Positions 31,505-39,003 of a stretch of 40,381 bases of DNA are shown piece by piece (positions within the stretch are counted from its first letter, which is position 1; every line of letters begins with the position of its first letter). The notes under the pieces were generated by a model that was given only the letters and a program-made list of their open reading frames with translations, made no database searches and had not been told where the DNA came from. The stretch comes from Clostridiales bacterium (GTDB lineage Bacteria > Bacillota > Clostridia > Oscillospirales > Oscillospiraceae): assembly GCA_004555705.1 (NCBI GenBank), contig SFHI01000015.1, forward strand, positions 1 to 40,381, read 5' to 3'. Position numbers and translations under genes: made by a program.

Positions 31505-31547
31505 ATGCGAGAGGTAATTTCCGGGTTGGAGAAGTTACCTCTCGCAT
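31505..31547 (-). terminator. Terminator/attenuator between binding protein and permease, system 2
   Basis: ATGCGAGAGGTAA (31505-31517) faces TTACCTCTCGCAT (31535-31547), 13 perfect pairs with a 17-nt loop. On the minus strand the stem is followed by TTTTC. The position, after the binding-protein gene and before the permeases, suggests partial read-through that lowers permease expression. Confidence 0.65.
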
Positions 31548-31591
31548 CTTTTACGTCAAGTTAAGGCTGCCGGCGCTCATAAGCAGAGCGG

Positions 31592-31765
31592 CAAATTGTT
31601 GTTTGATGAATTGAACACGCTGCGTTGTTACCGTAGGGGCGGCTATTAGCCGCCCGAACGCTTCAGCTTTTTGAGCGTTTCCGATAGAACGGAGCGCTTT
31701 CATAGAGGGAAGGTGGCGGGCGGATATTATCCGCCTCTACGATGGGGAATAAAAACAACAATTTT
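31592..31765. repeat. Type-B TIR-bounded repeat within the importer operon
   Basis: The left end is CAAATTGTTGTTTG (31592) and the right end AAAACAACAATTTTC (to 31765). The interior arms are GTAGGGGCGGCTATTAGCCG and GGGCGGATATTATCCGCC, as in 7537-7714. It lies between the binding-protein stop and the hairpin at 31505-31547, so it should be transcribed with the operon. Confidence 0.8.
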
Positions 31766-31816
31766 CAGACCAGATTTGCGGAACCGATCATGGGCAGCCT
31801 GGCTGCGGGAAATGAA

Positions 31817-33802
31817 TTACTCCTGGATGTACCAGCACTGGCAGTGGGCGATGCCCATATCCCGGTAGATATCGGACCAGACACCGTCGGCCAGGAAGTT
31901 CTTGATCCGGGCGTTCACGGCGTGGTAGGTGGGAGCGGCTTCCACATAGGCGATGGTCCACATATTCTCCTCGTGGAGCTTCAGCATCTGCAGAGCGATC
32001 TCGGTGCGTTCGTCGGGATCGGAGGTCACATCCAGCTGCTTCTTCAGCTCGATGAGCTTCGCGAGATCACCGGTGGCGGTGGTCTCGTCCATGGTGCCGT
32101 ACCAGGCCACGTTGGTGGCGTAGCCGGGAACCATGGAGTTGGGTTTCAGGATGATGGAGATGTCGCCGATGCCGGTGACGGGGAAGAGCATACACTCAAT
32201 GGCGTTGGCCATCAGGTCGTTGTCGATGTTGCTTCTGTCGGAATCCTTGAAGGTGCACTTGATGCCGGCGGCCCGGAAGTAGGGCTCCAGAATCTTGTAG
32301 GTCTCGGCAGCGCCGTTGTCGGCAACGGACACGATGTTCAGCACGAAGTCGGTGCCGTCGGAGAAGTCGTAGAAGCCGTCAGCGCCCATGACCAGGCCGG
32401 CGCTCTCGAACAGGGTCTTGGCCTTGTCCACGTCATACTCGGTCCACTTGGAGGCCCACTCCTCGCTGTAGCCCAGGGCGCCCTTCTGGGGAGCGGCCTG
32501 GCCGGGAGCCTGCCAGCCGTCGGAGTACAGACCCGCGAACTCCTCGCGGTTGACACAGATGGACATACCCTGACGGAAGTCGGCGCTGTTGAAGAGGGCT
32601 TTCAGGTTGGGGTCATCCACGTTCAGGTTGAAGTGGAGCTGGGTGTTCACGTCGCCCCAGTCGCCGCCGGACCATTCGTAGATGTTGATCTTGGTGGCGG
32701 ATTCCTTGATGGTGGGGATGCTCTCCATGGCTACGGTCTGGTAGTCCACGGTGCCGTCCAGCAGGAGCATCAGCTGCTGATCCACGTTGGAGACGGTGGT
32801 ATAGACGATCTTATCAATGTAGGGCAGCTGCTGACCGGCAGCGTCCACCTTCCAGTAGTAGGGGTTGCGGACGAACTCATAGTAGTCGCCCTTGATGCTG
32901 TTCTTGCCTTCCTCGGTGGAGAGGACATAGGGGTTCAGGGTGGGGATTCCGGGGTAGTTCCAGAAGTAGTACAGCATCTCCTTGCCGGCCTTGCCGATGT
33001 CGGAGAACTCCACACCGCAGATCGCCTTGGCGGCTTCCAGAGCCTCGGCTTCCTTGGCGGTCTTGGCATCGCCGTCCTCCATGCCCTTGCTCTCGATGAC
33101 CAGGTTCACCATGTTCTCAAAGACGTGCTTGGGCGCGTAGTGCCACTTGAGGTCAACAGTCAGAGCCTCGATGAAGTCGTACTTGGGGGTGCCGAAGGTC
33201 ACGGTAAAGGTGGTGTCGTCAACCTTCTCCACCACGGCGGGATCGCCGTTGGCATCCTTGTGGCAGTTGCGAACGCCCTTGCCGTCCACCTTGTTCAGGC
33301 ACACGGCGTTGTAGAACCATACGCAGTCCTCGGCGGTGAAGGGCTGGCCGTCGGACCACTTCATGCCCTCGCGCAGGTGGATGGTGTATACGGTGGCGTC
33401 GGCGTTGACGTCGTAGCCCTTGGCCACGTTGGGCTCCACGGCGCCGGAGGTGGTGAAGCGGAACAGGCCCTCCTCGATGGGCTTGCCGGCATCCCAGTTG
33501 CCGCCGCCGGCGGAACGCTTCAGTTCGCCGCCGTAGACGCCGATGGTGAGGTAGTCGGCATCCTCGACCATGATGTCCTCGGCCACGGGCAGACGGTCCT
33601 CCACGGCGCCGTAGGTGCCCAGGGCGGTGATGTAGGGAGCCTCGGTGTAACCGGCGGCGGGCTCGGTGGTTTCGGCCGGCTGGGTTTCGGCAGGCTGTGT
33701 GGTTGGGGTTTCCGTTGCGGTCGTGGGCTGCGCGGGCTGGCCGCAGGCGGCCAGGGACAGTACCATCACAGCAGCCAGAAGCAGAGCGATGAGCTTCTTC
33801 AT
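31817..33802 (-). CDS. ABC importer solute-binding lipoprotein, family 5, system 2
   Basis: This 661-residue lipoprotein has a signal ending in the lipobox VLSLAACGQ (Cys about residue 20) and a Pro/Thr/Glu linker (TETPTTQPAETQPAETTEP). The family-5 body includes LREGMKWSDGQPFTAEDCVWF near residue 155, KGDYYEFVRNPYYWKVD near 310 and FRQGMSICVNREEFAGL near 410. It is about 125 residues longer than the system 1 protein, in the size range of family-5 proteins that bind oligosaccharides. That, and the five glycan genes downstream, suggest a sugar ligand; ligand identity is inference. GGGAGG precedes the ATG, with a consensus -10 upstream. It heads the minus-strand operon. Confidence 0.92.
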   Translation of the reverse strand: MKKLIALLLAAVMVLSLAACGQPAQPTTATETPTTQPAETQPAETTEPAAGYTEAPYITALGTYGAVEDRLPVAEDIMVEDADYLTIGVYGGELKRSAGGGNWDAGKPIEEGLFRFTTSGAVEPNVAKGYDVNADATVYTIHLREGMKWSDGQPFTAEDCVWFYNAVCLNKVDGKGVRNCHKDANGDPAVVEKVDDTTFTVTFGTPKYDFIEALTVDLKWHYAPKHVFENMVNLVIESKGMEDGDAKTAKEAEALEAAKAICGVEFSDIGKAGKEMLYYFWNYPGIPTLNPYVLSTEEGKNSIKGDYYEFVRNPYYWKVDAAGQQLPYIDKIVYTTVSNVDQQLMLLLDGTVDYQTVAMESIPTIKESATKINIYEWSGGDWGDVNTQLHFNLNVDDPNLKALFNSADFRQGMSICVNREEFAGLYSDGWQAPGQAAPQKGALGYSEEWASKWTEYDVDKAKTLFESAGLVMGADGFYDFSDGTDFVLNIVSVADNGAAETYKILEPYFRAAGIKCTFKDSDRSNIDNDLMANAIECMLFPVTGIGDISIILKPNSMVPGYATNVAWYGTMDETTATGDLAKLIELKKQLDVTSDPDERTEIALQMLKLHEENMWTIAYVEAAPTYHAVNARIKNFLADGVWSDIYRDMGIAHCQCWYIQE

Positions 33803-33859
33803 TTTGTGTTCCTCCCATTATGATAATAATCCCAAATGCCATACATTCGGATTAACTAA

Positions 33860-33888
33860 ATTATATCGCATCCCGGGAGGAACGTCTA
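33860..33888 (-). promoter_or_regulatory. Promoter of the system 2 / glycan operon
   Basis: On the minus strand, TAGACG (33883-33888), a 17-bp spacer and a perfect TATAAT (33860-33865). The start should be near 33853, giving a leader of about 50 nt with GGGAGG before the ATG at 33802. Confidence 0.7.
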
Positions 33889-34048
33889 CGCATTACTTGT
33901 CTTTTTTCAAAAAGAAATATTGCAGATTTTGCTTTTTATAGTTGGAAAGCTGTGAAATTTTACGCAAATTATACAAAAACATTACCTTAATTTTGACATC
34001 GAAAAGTCAAAACCATTATTTAGGTTGTAATAAAATGCAATGTATGGG

Positions 34049-34077
34049 TTGCAATTCCAGCCGGGCTGTGCTACACT
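34049..34077 (+). promoter_or_regulatory. Candidate promoter of the GH28/AraC operon
   Basis: TTGCAA (34049-34054), a 17-bp spacer and TACACT (34072-34077) with extended -10 TGC before it. The start would be near 34084, about 50 nt before the GH28 ATG. The A/T-rich stretch 33890-34045 between the two divergent promoters is the likely binding region for the AraC regulator, and also holds a TTGACA at 33993 without a good -10. Confidence 0.5.
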
Positions 34078-34134
34078 GAAGCCAAACCGGGGTTCCCGGC
34101 AGGGCCGGGGGATCGGACAAAAGGAGTTGGATTC

Positions 34135-35472
34135 ATGGAGTACAATGTGCTGGAATTCGGGGCCGTGGGAGATGGGGTCACGGTGGATACCGCCGCGATC
34201 CAGGCTGCCATTGACGCCTGCCTGGCTGCCGGAGGCGGCCGGGTGACGCTGCCGGGGGGCCGCACCTACCGCAGCGGCGCTTTGATTCTTGGCTCCAATC
34301 TGGAGCTGCACCTGGAAATGGGGGCCGTGCTGAAGGGGAGCGATGAGATTTCAGACTATCTGCTGCCGGGAAGCACCTTCACCCCCGGGAAAATGGAGGT
34401 TCCCTCCTATATTAACTGCGAGTACAACGGCGCGCCCACCCATTATTTCCTCTATGCCAAGGACTGTGAGAATCTGGCCATTACCGGCCTGGGACGGATT
34501 GACGGGAATGGGGAGATTTTCTACGGAGAGGTCACGCCCTGGCATATTGACGGCTCCTTCTATCCCCGGGCGCCGCTGCTGTTCCTGGAGAATGTGGCCC
34601 GGCTGACCATCCGGGATGTCACCCTGGCCAACAGCGCCTTCTGGACGGTGCATATGGTGGGCTGCCGGGATGTGCTGATTGAGGGCATCCGGATTCTCAA
34701 CAATCTGCGCATGGCCAACTGCGACGGCATTGACCCGGATCACTGCCGGAATGTACGGATCGCCAACTGCCACATCCGGTGCGCCGACGACTGCATCGTA
34801 TTCAAAAATACTGCCGCGGCCATGCGCTACGGCCCATGCGAAAACATCACCGTCACCGGCTGCACCCTGACCTCCACCAGCGCGGCCATCAAATTCGGCA
34901 GCGAAAGCGAGGCGCTGTTCCGGGATATCCTGGTGGAAAACTGCGTCATTACCCGTACCAACCGGGGGATTTCCCTGCAGCTGCGGGACGGCGGCTCCAT
35001 TGAGAATGTGATGTTCCGGAACCTGATCATCGAAACCAGGCTTTTTAAGAAGGGCGTGTATTGGGGCGCCGCGGAGCCCATCGCCATTACGGTGGTGCGC
35101 CGCAAGGAGGATACCCGGGTGGGGACGGTGCGGGACGTCTGCTTCAGCGGTATTTCGTGCCGGAGTGAAAACGGCATCCTCCTGTACAGCGAGGAGCCGG
35201 GAGGAATTTCCGGACTGCGGTTCCGGGATGTGTCGGTGCGGCTCTGGAGGCAGACGGAGCACCGGGCGGGTTACTGTGATCTGCGGCCCCAGGCCCGGGA
35301 GCTTCCCGCCTGGAGGGAGCTGTGCTATGTGAACGCCCGCAATGCCTCTGATGTGCGCTTTTCCGGCTGCAGCTTCCGGGCGGAGGAAGAGATGGACGAC
35401 AGGATGCCCGATCCCTTCCATATGGAAAGTTGCCGGGATTTCCGGCTGGACCCGAAGGAATGCCTATGCTGA
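34135..35472 (+). CDS. GH28 polygalacturonase-family glycoside hydrolase
   Basis: This 445-residue right-handed beta-helix enzyme is predicted to hydrolyse alpha-linked galacturonic acid (or rhamnogalacturonan-type) bonds. It starts YNVLEFGAVGDGVTVDTAAI, the classic pectinase beginning, with no signal peptide, so action on imported oligosaccharides is likely. The catalytic acids are in NCDGIDPDHCRNV near residue 200 and CADDCIVFKN near 220. The usual GHG segment is replaced by TSAAIKFGSESE near 248, as in several bacterial exo-type or rhamnogalacturonase-like members, and NRGISLQLRDGG follows near 280. AAAGGAG precedes the ATG. The stop overlaps the AraC start, so enzyme and regulator are co-expressed. 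Confidence 0.9.
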   Translation: MEYNVLEFGAVGDGVTVDTAAIQAAIDACLAAGGGRVTLPGGRTYRSGALILGSNLELHLEMGAVLKGSDEISDYLLPGSTFTPGKMEVPSYINCEYNGAPTHYFLYAKDCENLAITGLGRIDGNGEIFYGEVTPWHIDGSFYPRAPLLFLENVARLTIRDVTLANSAFWTVHMVGCRDVLIEGIRILNNLRMANCDGIDPDHCRNVRIANCHIRCADDCIVFKNTAAAMRYGPCENITVTGCTLTSTSAAIKFGSESEALFRDILVENCVITRTNRGISLQLRDGGSIENVMFRNLIIETRLFKKGVYWGAAEPIAITVVRRKEDTRVGTVRDVCFSGISCRSENGILLYSEEPGGISGLRFRDVSVRLWRQTEHRAGYCDLRPQARELPAWRELCYVNARNASDVRFSGCSFRAEEEMDDRMPDPFHMESCRDFRLDPKECLC

Positions 35473-36377
35473 TTCAGAACCTGGCCCTGTATGAGGACAA
35501 GTACGCCATCCGGGTGAACAGTGAAAACGACACCCTGTTCTATTATTTCGATTACGATGTGCGCAGCGCGGAGATCAACATGCAGTTCCAGCATTTCCAC
35601 ACCTTTTATGAGCTGTGCGTGCTGCTGTGCCCCCATGCCGTCCACTTCGTGGAGGGCAAGCCCTACCGGCTGGAGGCCTTTGACATCATCGGAATCCCGC
35701 CCAATGTGCTACACCAGACCCAGTACCCCGCGGGAAACCCCTGCAAGCGTCTGATCATCCAGTTTGCCATGCCGAAAACCGTGCCGGGACTGTCCAATGA
35801 GTACGAACAGCTGGTGGGCGTCTTTCACCGGGAGGTTCCCATTTTCCGGTTCGACGGGGAACTGCGGAAAAAGCTCTACGGAAAGCTCAACGATATTTTC
35901 CTCCTGGCTCCCAAAACCGACCCCATGCGGGATTTGATCATTCATCAGAAGTTTGTGGAGTTTCTGACCCTGCTGTACCTGAACCAGGGGAACAACCAGT
36001 ATTCCAACGAGACGGAAATGAGCCCCATGGAGCGGAAAATCTACTCCATCACAAGCTACATCCACAGCCATTACTCCGAGGAGCTGTCCCTGGAGCGGCT
36101 GGCCCAGCAGTTCTGCATCAGCAGCTGCTACCTGTCCCACCAGTTCAAGGACGTCACGGGTTTCACCATCACGGACTATATCCAGATGACCCGGGTGCGC
36201 AATGTCCAGTCCCTGCTGATCAACACCCAGATTCCCATCACGGAGGCTGCGGTGCCCTGCGGCTTCGCCAGCTTCTCCCAGTTCAACCGGGTGTTCCGCA
36301 AGCACATCGGCATGTCCCCCTCCCAGTACCGCAAACAATACGCCATGGGACATTCGGAGTTTGAGCAGCCCCAATAA
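35466..36377 (+). CDS. AraC-family transcriptional regulator
   Basis: This 303-residue protein has an N-terminal cupin-like sensing domain (FHTFYELCVLLCPHAVHFVEG near residue 40, GIPPNVLHQTQYP near 75) and a C-terminal double helix-turn-helix. The first HTH is LSLERLAQQFCISSCYLSHQ near 205 and the second ITEAAVPCGFASFSQFNRVF near 255, ending KHIGMSPSQYRKQY. The sensing domain probably binds a sugar, and the protein likely activates the two divergent operons flanking 33803-34134. The ATG at 35466 overlaps the GH28 stop by 7 bp and follows AAGGA; in-frame starts further upstream lie deeper inside GH28. Target assignment is inference from position. Confidence 0.92.
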   Translation: MLIQNLALYEDKYAIRVNSENDTLFYYFDYDVRSAEINMQFQHFHTFYELCVLLCPHAVHFVEGKPYRLEAFDIIGIPPNVLHQTQYPAGNPCKRLIIQFAMPKTVPGLSNEYEQLVGVFHREVPIFRFDGELRKKLYGKLNDIFLLAPKTDPMRDLIIHQKFVEFLTLLYLNQGNNQYSNETEMSPMERKIYSITSYIHSHYSEELSLERLAQQFCISSCYLSHQFKDVTGFTITDYIQMTRVRNVQSLLINTQIPITEAAVPCGFASFSQFNRVFRKHIGMSPSQYRKQYAMGHSEFEQPQ

Positions 36378-36386
36378 CGCAGCCAG

Positions 36387-36416
36387 CCCGGACCGTTCGG
36401 TCCGGGCCGGCTTTTA
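36387..36416 (+). terminator. Intrinsic terminator of the GH28/AraC operon
   Basis: GCCCGGACC (36387-36395), loop GTTC, GGTCCGGGC (36400-36408), then CCGGCTTTTAT. It lies 10 bp after the AraC stop. Confidence 0.85.
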
Positions 36417-36428
36417 TCATTGAGAAGG

Positions 36429-36580
36429 AAAATTGTTGTTTACCGAGATTTTGTCGTAGGGGCGGCTATTAGCCGCCCGCAACCTTTCGTCTACCAAGCA
36501 CCCTGTTTTATCGAAAATACCCAAAAAACGGAACGTTTCGGGCGGATAATATCCGCCCCTACGGTGTAAACAACAATTTA
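36429..36580. repeat. Type-B TIR-bounded repeat element
   Basis: The ends are AAATTGTTGTTTAC (36430) and GTAAACAACAATTTA (36566-36580). The interior is close to 7537-7714, including ACCTTTCGTCTAC and GGAACGTTTCGGGCGG, but about 26 bp shorter. It lies between convergent genes, just after the AraC terminator; nothing else is seen before the stop at 36618. Confidence 0.85.
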
Positions 36581-36617
36581 TCTTCAAAAATGCGGATATG
36601 AGACTTCCGGCGCTGGT

Positions 36618-38054
36618 TCAGTCGGGCAGGGCGGTCAGGTACCAGAAATACTGGGGAGTTCCGGTGACGGCGGCGGTACAGACAAGCTCGGCGGAGTAGG
36701 CGGATTGGAATTCTTCCGGGAAGGAAACGTCCTTTTCCAGAACCAGGATGATTTCGGGGTAATCCTCCGGCTGAAACTCCTCAAGGGGAAAGCGGTTGGG
36801 ATAGGGGTTGTCCGGGCCCAGAGAATCCCAGGTGTATATGGGCGCCGTGGGCTCGTAATAGGCCAGCTCCTGGCTGGGGTGGGTGGTGTACCGGGAAAGG
36901 ACCACCCAGGCGTCGTGCTCCGGCAGAGCATCTACCAGGGCGCGGCTGATGCGGTCCTCCGAGGGAATCAGGGCGTGCTTGGCGGTGTAAGCCGCGTTGC
37001 TGATGCCGCCCATCAGGACTACGGTGATCACAGCGGCGAAGAGCGGCTCCTCCTTCATCCGGCTGAGCATCAGGGCAAAGGCGAACACTGCCAGGGGAAG
37101 AGAGGGAAGCAGATACCGGACGACAAACACCGGCCGGACGAGGATGGAGGCGGCCAGCCCGACGGCGGCGGTGCCCAGGGGAACGGCCAGAGCCAGCAGG
37201 CACACCTGAATATTCTCCCGCTCCCGGGCCGCCAGCAGGGAAAGGAAGGCTGCCAGAAACGCTGCTCCCGCGAACAGGGGGAACAGGACGACCGCGTTGG
37301 CGGAAAGGATTGTACGGACATAGCCAACAACCGATCCCAGAGTGATGGGTTCGATCCAGTAGGGATTGTTGATTTTATAGGCCAGCTGGGAAAGAAAGCT
37401 CCCCAGCCAGGGAAGGTACAGAAGAATTGTGGCACCGGAGGCCAGAAGCCAGGGCTTCAGCAGCTTCCGCTTTTTTGCCGCGGCAGAAACAAGAAGAATC
37501 AGGTAAATCACGCCCGCGGACACCAGGGAGAAATAGTGGGTATAGGCGGCGCAGACCCCGGACAGGGCAAACCCGGCCCAATCCCGTCCCAGATTCCATT
37601 GCCAACAGCGCCAGGCGAACAGGGCGTTCAGAAAAACAAACAGCTCCGCCAGGGAATACATCCGTGTTTCCGCCGCATAGGACATGGTATAGGGGTAGAG
37701 CAGATAGAGCAGCAGAAACAGCGCCGCCGTCTGTTTCCCGAAGAGCTTTGGAAGCTGGAATGCTGCCGTGACCAGGAGAATTATGCAGGGGAGGGCGGAG
37801 AAAAAGCGGACGGAGAAGAGGCTGTATCCGAAGGGCGCTGACAGAAGCTTCAGGAGAAAATAGTAGAGGGGCGGATGGACATCCGCCGCCGTGATTGCCC
37901 AGATTTCGGAAAAGCTGTGACGGAGCATGGCGAAGGTATAGGCTTCGTCCGCCCAAACCAGGGGATTTATGGAAAACACAGCATACATGGCCGTCCCACC
38001 CAGAATCAGCAGAAGGGACAGCACCCTGTAATGTTTTTCGATTACTGCGCGCAT
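36618..38054 (-). CDS. Polytopic glycosyltransferase, GT39/ArnT-like (GT-C fold)
   Basis: This 478-residue membrane protein has about eleven to twelve hydrophobic segments. The first extracytoplasmic loop carries NPLVWADEAYTFAMLRHSF with its Asp-Glu pair, and ADVHPPLYYFLLKLL follows near residue 60; both are marks of the PMT_2/ArnT group, which uses polyprenyl-phosphate-linked sugars. The C-terminal ~100 residues form an extracytoplasmic domain (TTHPSQELAYYEPTAPIYTW). The likely role is transfer of a sugar from the lipid carrier made by the neighbouring GT2 enzyme to a cell-surface polymer or protein. The start overlaps the GT2 stop by 13 bp, so the genes are coupled. The acceptor is unknown. 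Confidence 0.85.
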   Translation of the reverse strand: MRAVIEKHYRVLSLLLILGGTAMYAVFSINPLVWADEAYTFAMLRHSFSEIWAITAADVHPPLYYFLLKLLSAPFGYSLFSVRFFSALPCIILLVTAAFQLPKLFGKQTAALFLLLYLLYPYTMSYAAETRMYSLAELFVFLNALFAWRCWQWNLGRDWAGFALSGVCAAYTHYFSLVSAGVIYLILLVSAAAKKRKLLKPWLLASGATILLYLPWLGSFLSQLAYKINNPYWIEPITLGSVVGYVRTILSANAVVLFPLFAGAAFLAAFLSLLAARERENIQVCLLALAVPLGTAAVGLAASILVRPVFVVRYLLPSLPLAVFAFALMLSRMKEEPLFAAVITVVLMGGISNAAYTAKHALIPSEDRISRALVDALPEHDAWVVLSRYTTHPSQELAYYEPTAPIYTWDSLGPDNPYPNRFPLEEFQPEDYPEIILVLEKDVSFPEEFQSAYSAELVCTAAVTGTPQYFWYLTALPD

Positions 38055-38995
38055 TTCTCAGCCTCCTCAAGGTTGCTTTCGCCCACCAGGTACAATGGGC
38101 GGTTTTTCACTTCCAGGTAGGTTCTCGCCAGGTACTGTCCGAAAACGCCCAGGAAAAACAGTTGAATGCCTCCCAGGAAGGTGATGATGCAGGCGGTGGA
38201 GGCCCAGCCGGAAACGGGGTCCCCAAACAGGAGCTTCCGGACAAAAATGAAGATGGTGGAGCCCAGGGAGATCAGGCAGAACAAAAAGCCAATAAAGGAC
38301 GCAGCCACCAGGGGCACCGTGGTGAAGGCCACAATGCCCTCGATGCTGTATTTGAACAGCTTCCAGAAGGACCATTTGGTTTCCCCGGCGACCCGTTCCA
38401 CATTTTCAAATTCGATCCACTTGGTTTTGAAGCCCACCCAGCCGAACAGACCCTTGGAGAACCGGCTGCGCTCCTTCATGGACAGCAGGGCGTCCAGAAA
38501 CTTCCGGTTCATCAGCCGGAAATCCCGGGCCCCGTCCACGATGTCCACGTCGGACATCCGGTTGATGATCCGGTAGAACATCCGGGCGAAGAAGGAACGG
38601 ATGGGAGGCTCCCCCTTGCGGGTGACTCGCCGGGTGGCGGCGGAGTCGTAGCCCTCCTGGGTGACTGCCCGGAGCAGCTCCGGCAGCAGGGAAGGGGGGT
38701 CCTGGAGGTCCGCGTCCATCACGGCGGCGTAATCCCCCCGGGCATGCTCGAATCCGGCATACATGGCCGATTCCTTCCCAAAGTTCCGGGAGAAAGAGAT
38801 GTACTTTACCCGGCTGTCCGAGGCGGCCAGCTCCCGCAGAATGCGGAGCGTCCCGTCCCGGGAGCCGTCGTCCACAAAAATGAACTCGAAGTATGCATCC
38901 ATCCGGTCTGTGACGGCTTTTGTCTCCGCCCAAAAGCTGGGAAGGGCTTTTTCCTCGTTATAGCAAGGGACAATCAAAGAGATCAGCGCGGGCAT
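38042..38995 (-). CDS. GT2 polyprenyl-phosphate glycosyltransferase, GtrB/DPM-like
   Basis: This 317-residue enzyme is predicted to transfer a hexose from a nucleotide sugar to undecaprenyl phosphate on the inner membrane face. The GT-A domain shows ISLIVPCYNEEKALPSF at the start, FIFVDDGSRDGT near residue 35 and AAVMDADLQDPPSLL near 90, which contains the metal-binding DxD. Two C-terminal membrane helices follow (LVAASFIGFLFCLISLGSTIFIF and IITFLGGIQLFFLGVFGQYLART), typical of GtrB. The ATG at 38995 has AAAGGG upstream; a GTG at 39007 overlaps the previous stop and is possible. With the ArnT-like gene it forms a GtrABC-type glucosylation module; a GtrA flippase is not seen in the window. Confidence 0.92.
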   Translation of the reverse strand: MPALISLIVPCYNEEKALPSFWAETKAVTDRMDAYFEFIFVDDGSRDGTLRILRELAASDSRVKYISFSRNFGKESAMYAGFEHARGDYAAVMDADLQDPPSLLPELLRAVTQEGYDSAATRRVTRKGEPPIRSFFARMFYRIINRMSDVDIVDGARDFRLMNRKFLDALLSMKERSRFSKGLFGWVGFKTKWIEFENVERVAGETKWSFWKLFKYSIEGIVAFTTVPLVAASFIGFLFCLISLGSTIFIFVRKLLFGDPVSGWASTACIITFLGGIQLFFLGVFGQYLARTYLEVKNRPLYLVGESNLEEAEKCAQ

Positions 38996-39003
38996 GAATT
39001 CGC

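Noticed and set aside
33993..34021. TTGACA at 33993-33998 as the GH28 promoter
   Set aside because: At 17-18 bp spacing it is followed only by TTATTT or TATTTA, a poor -10. The TTGCAA/TGC-TACACT pair at 34049-34077 is better placed, though it is also only moderate.
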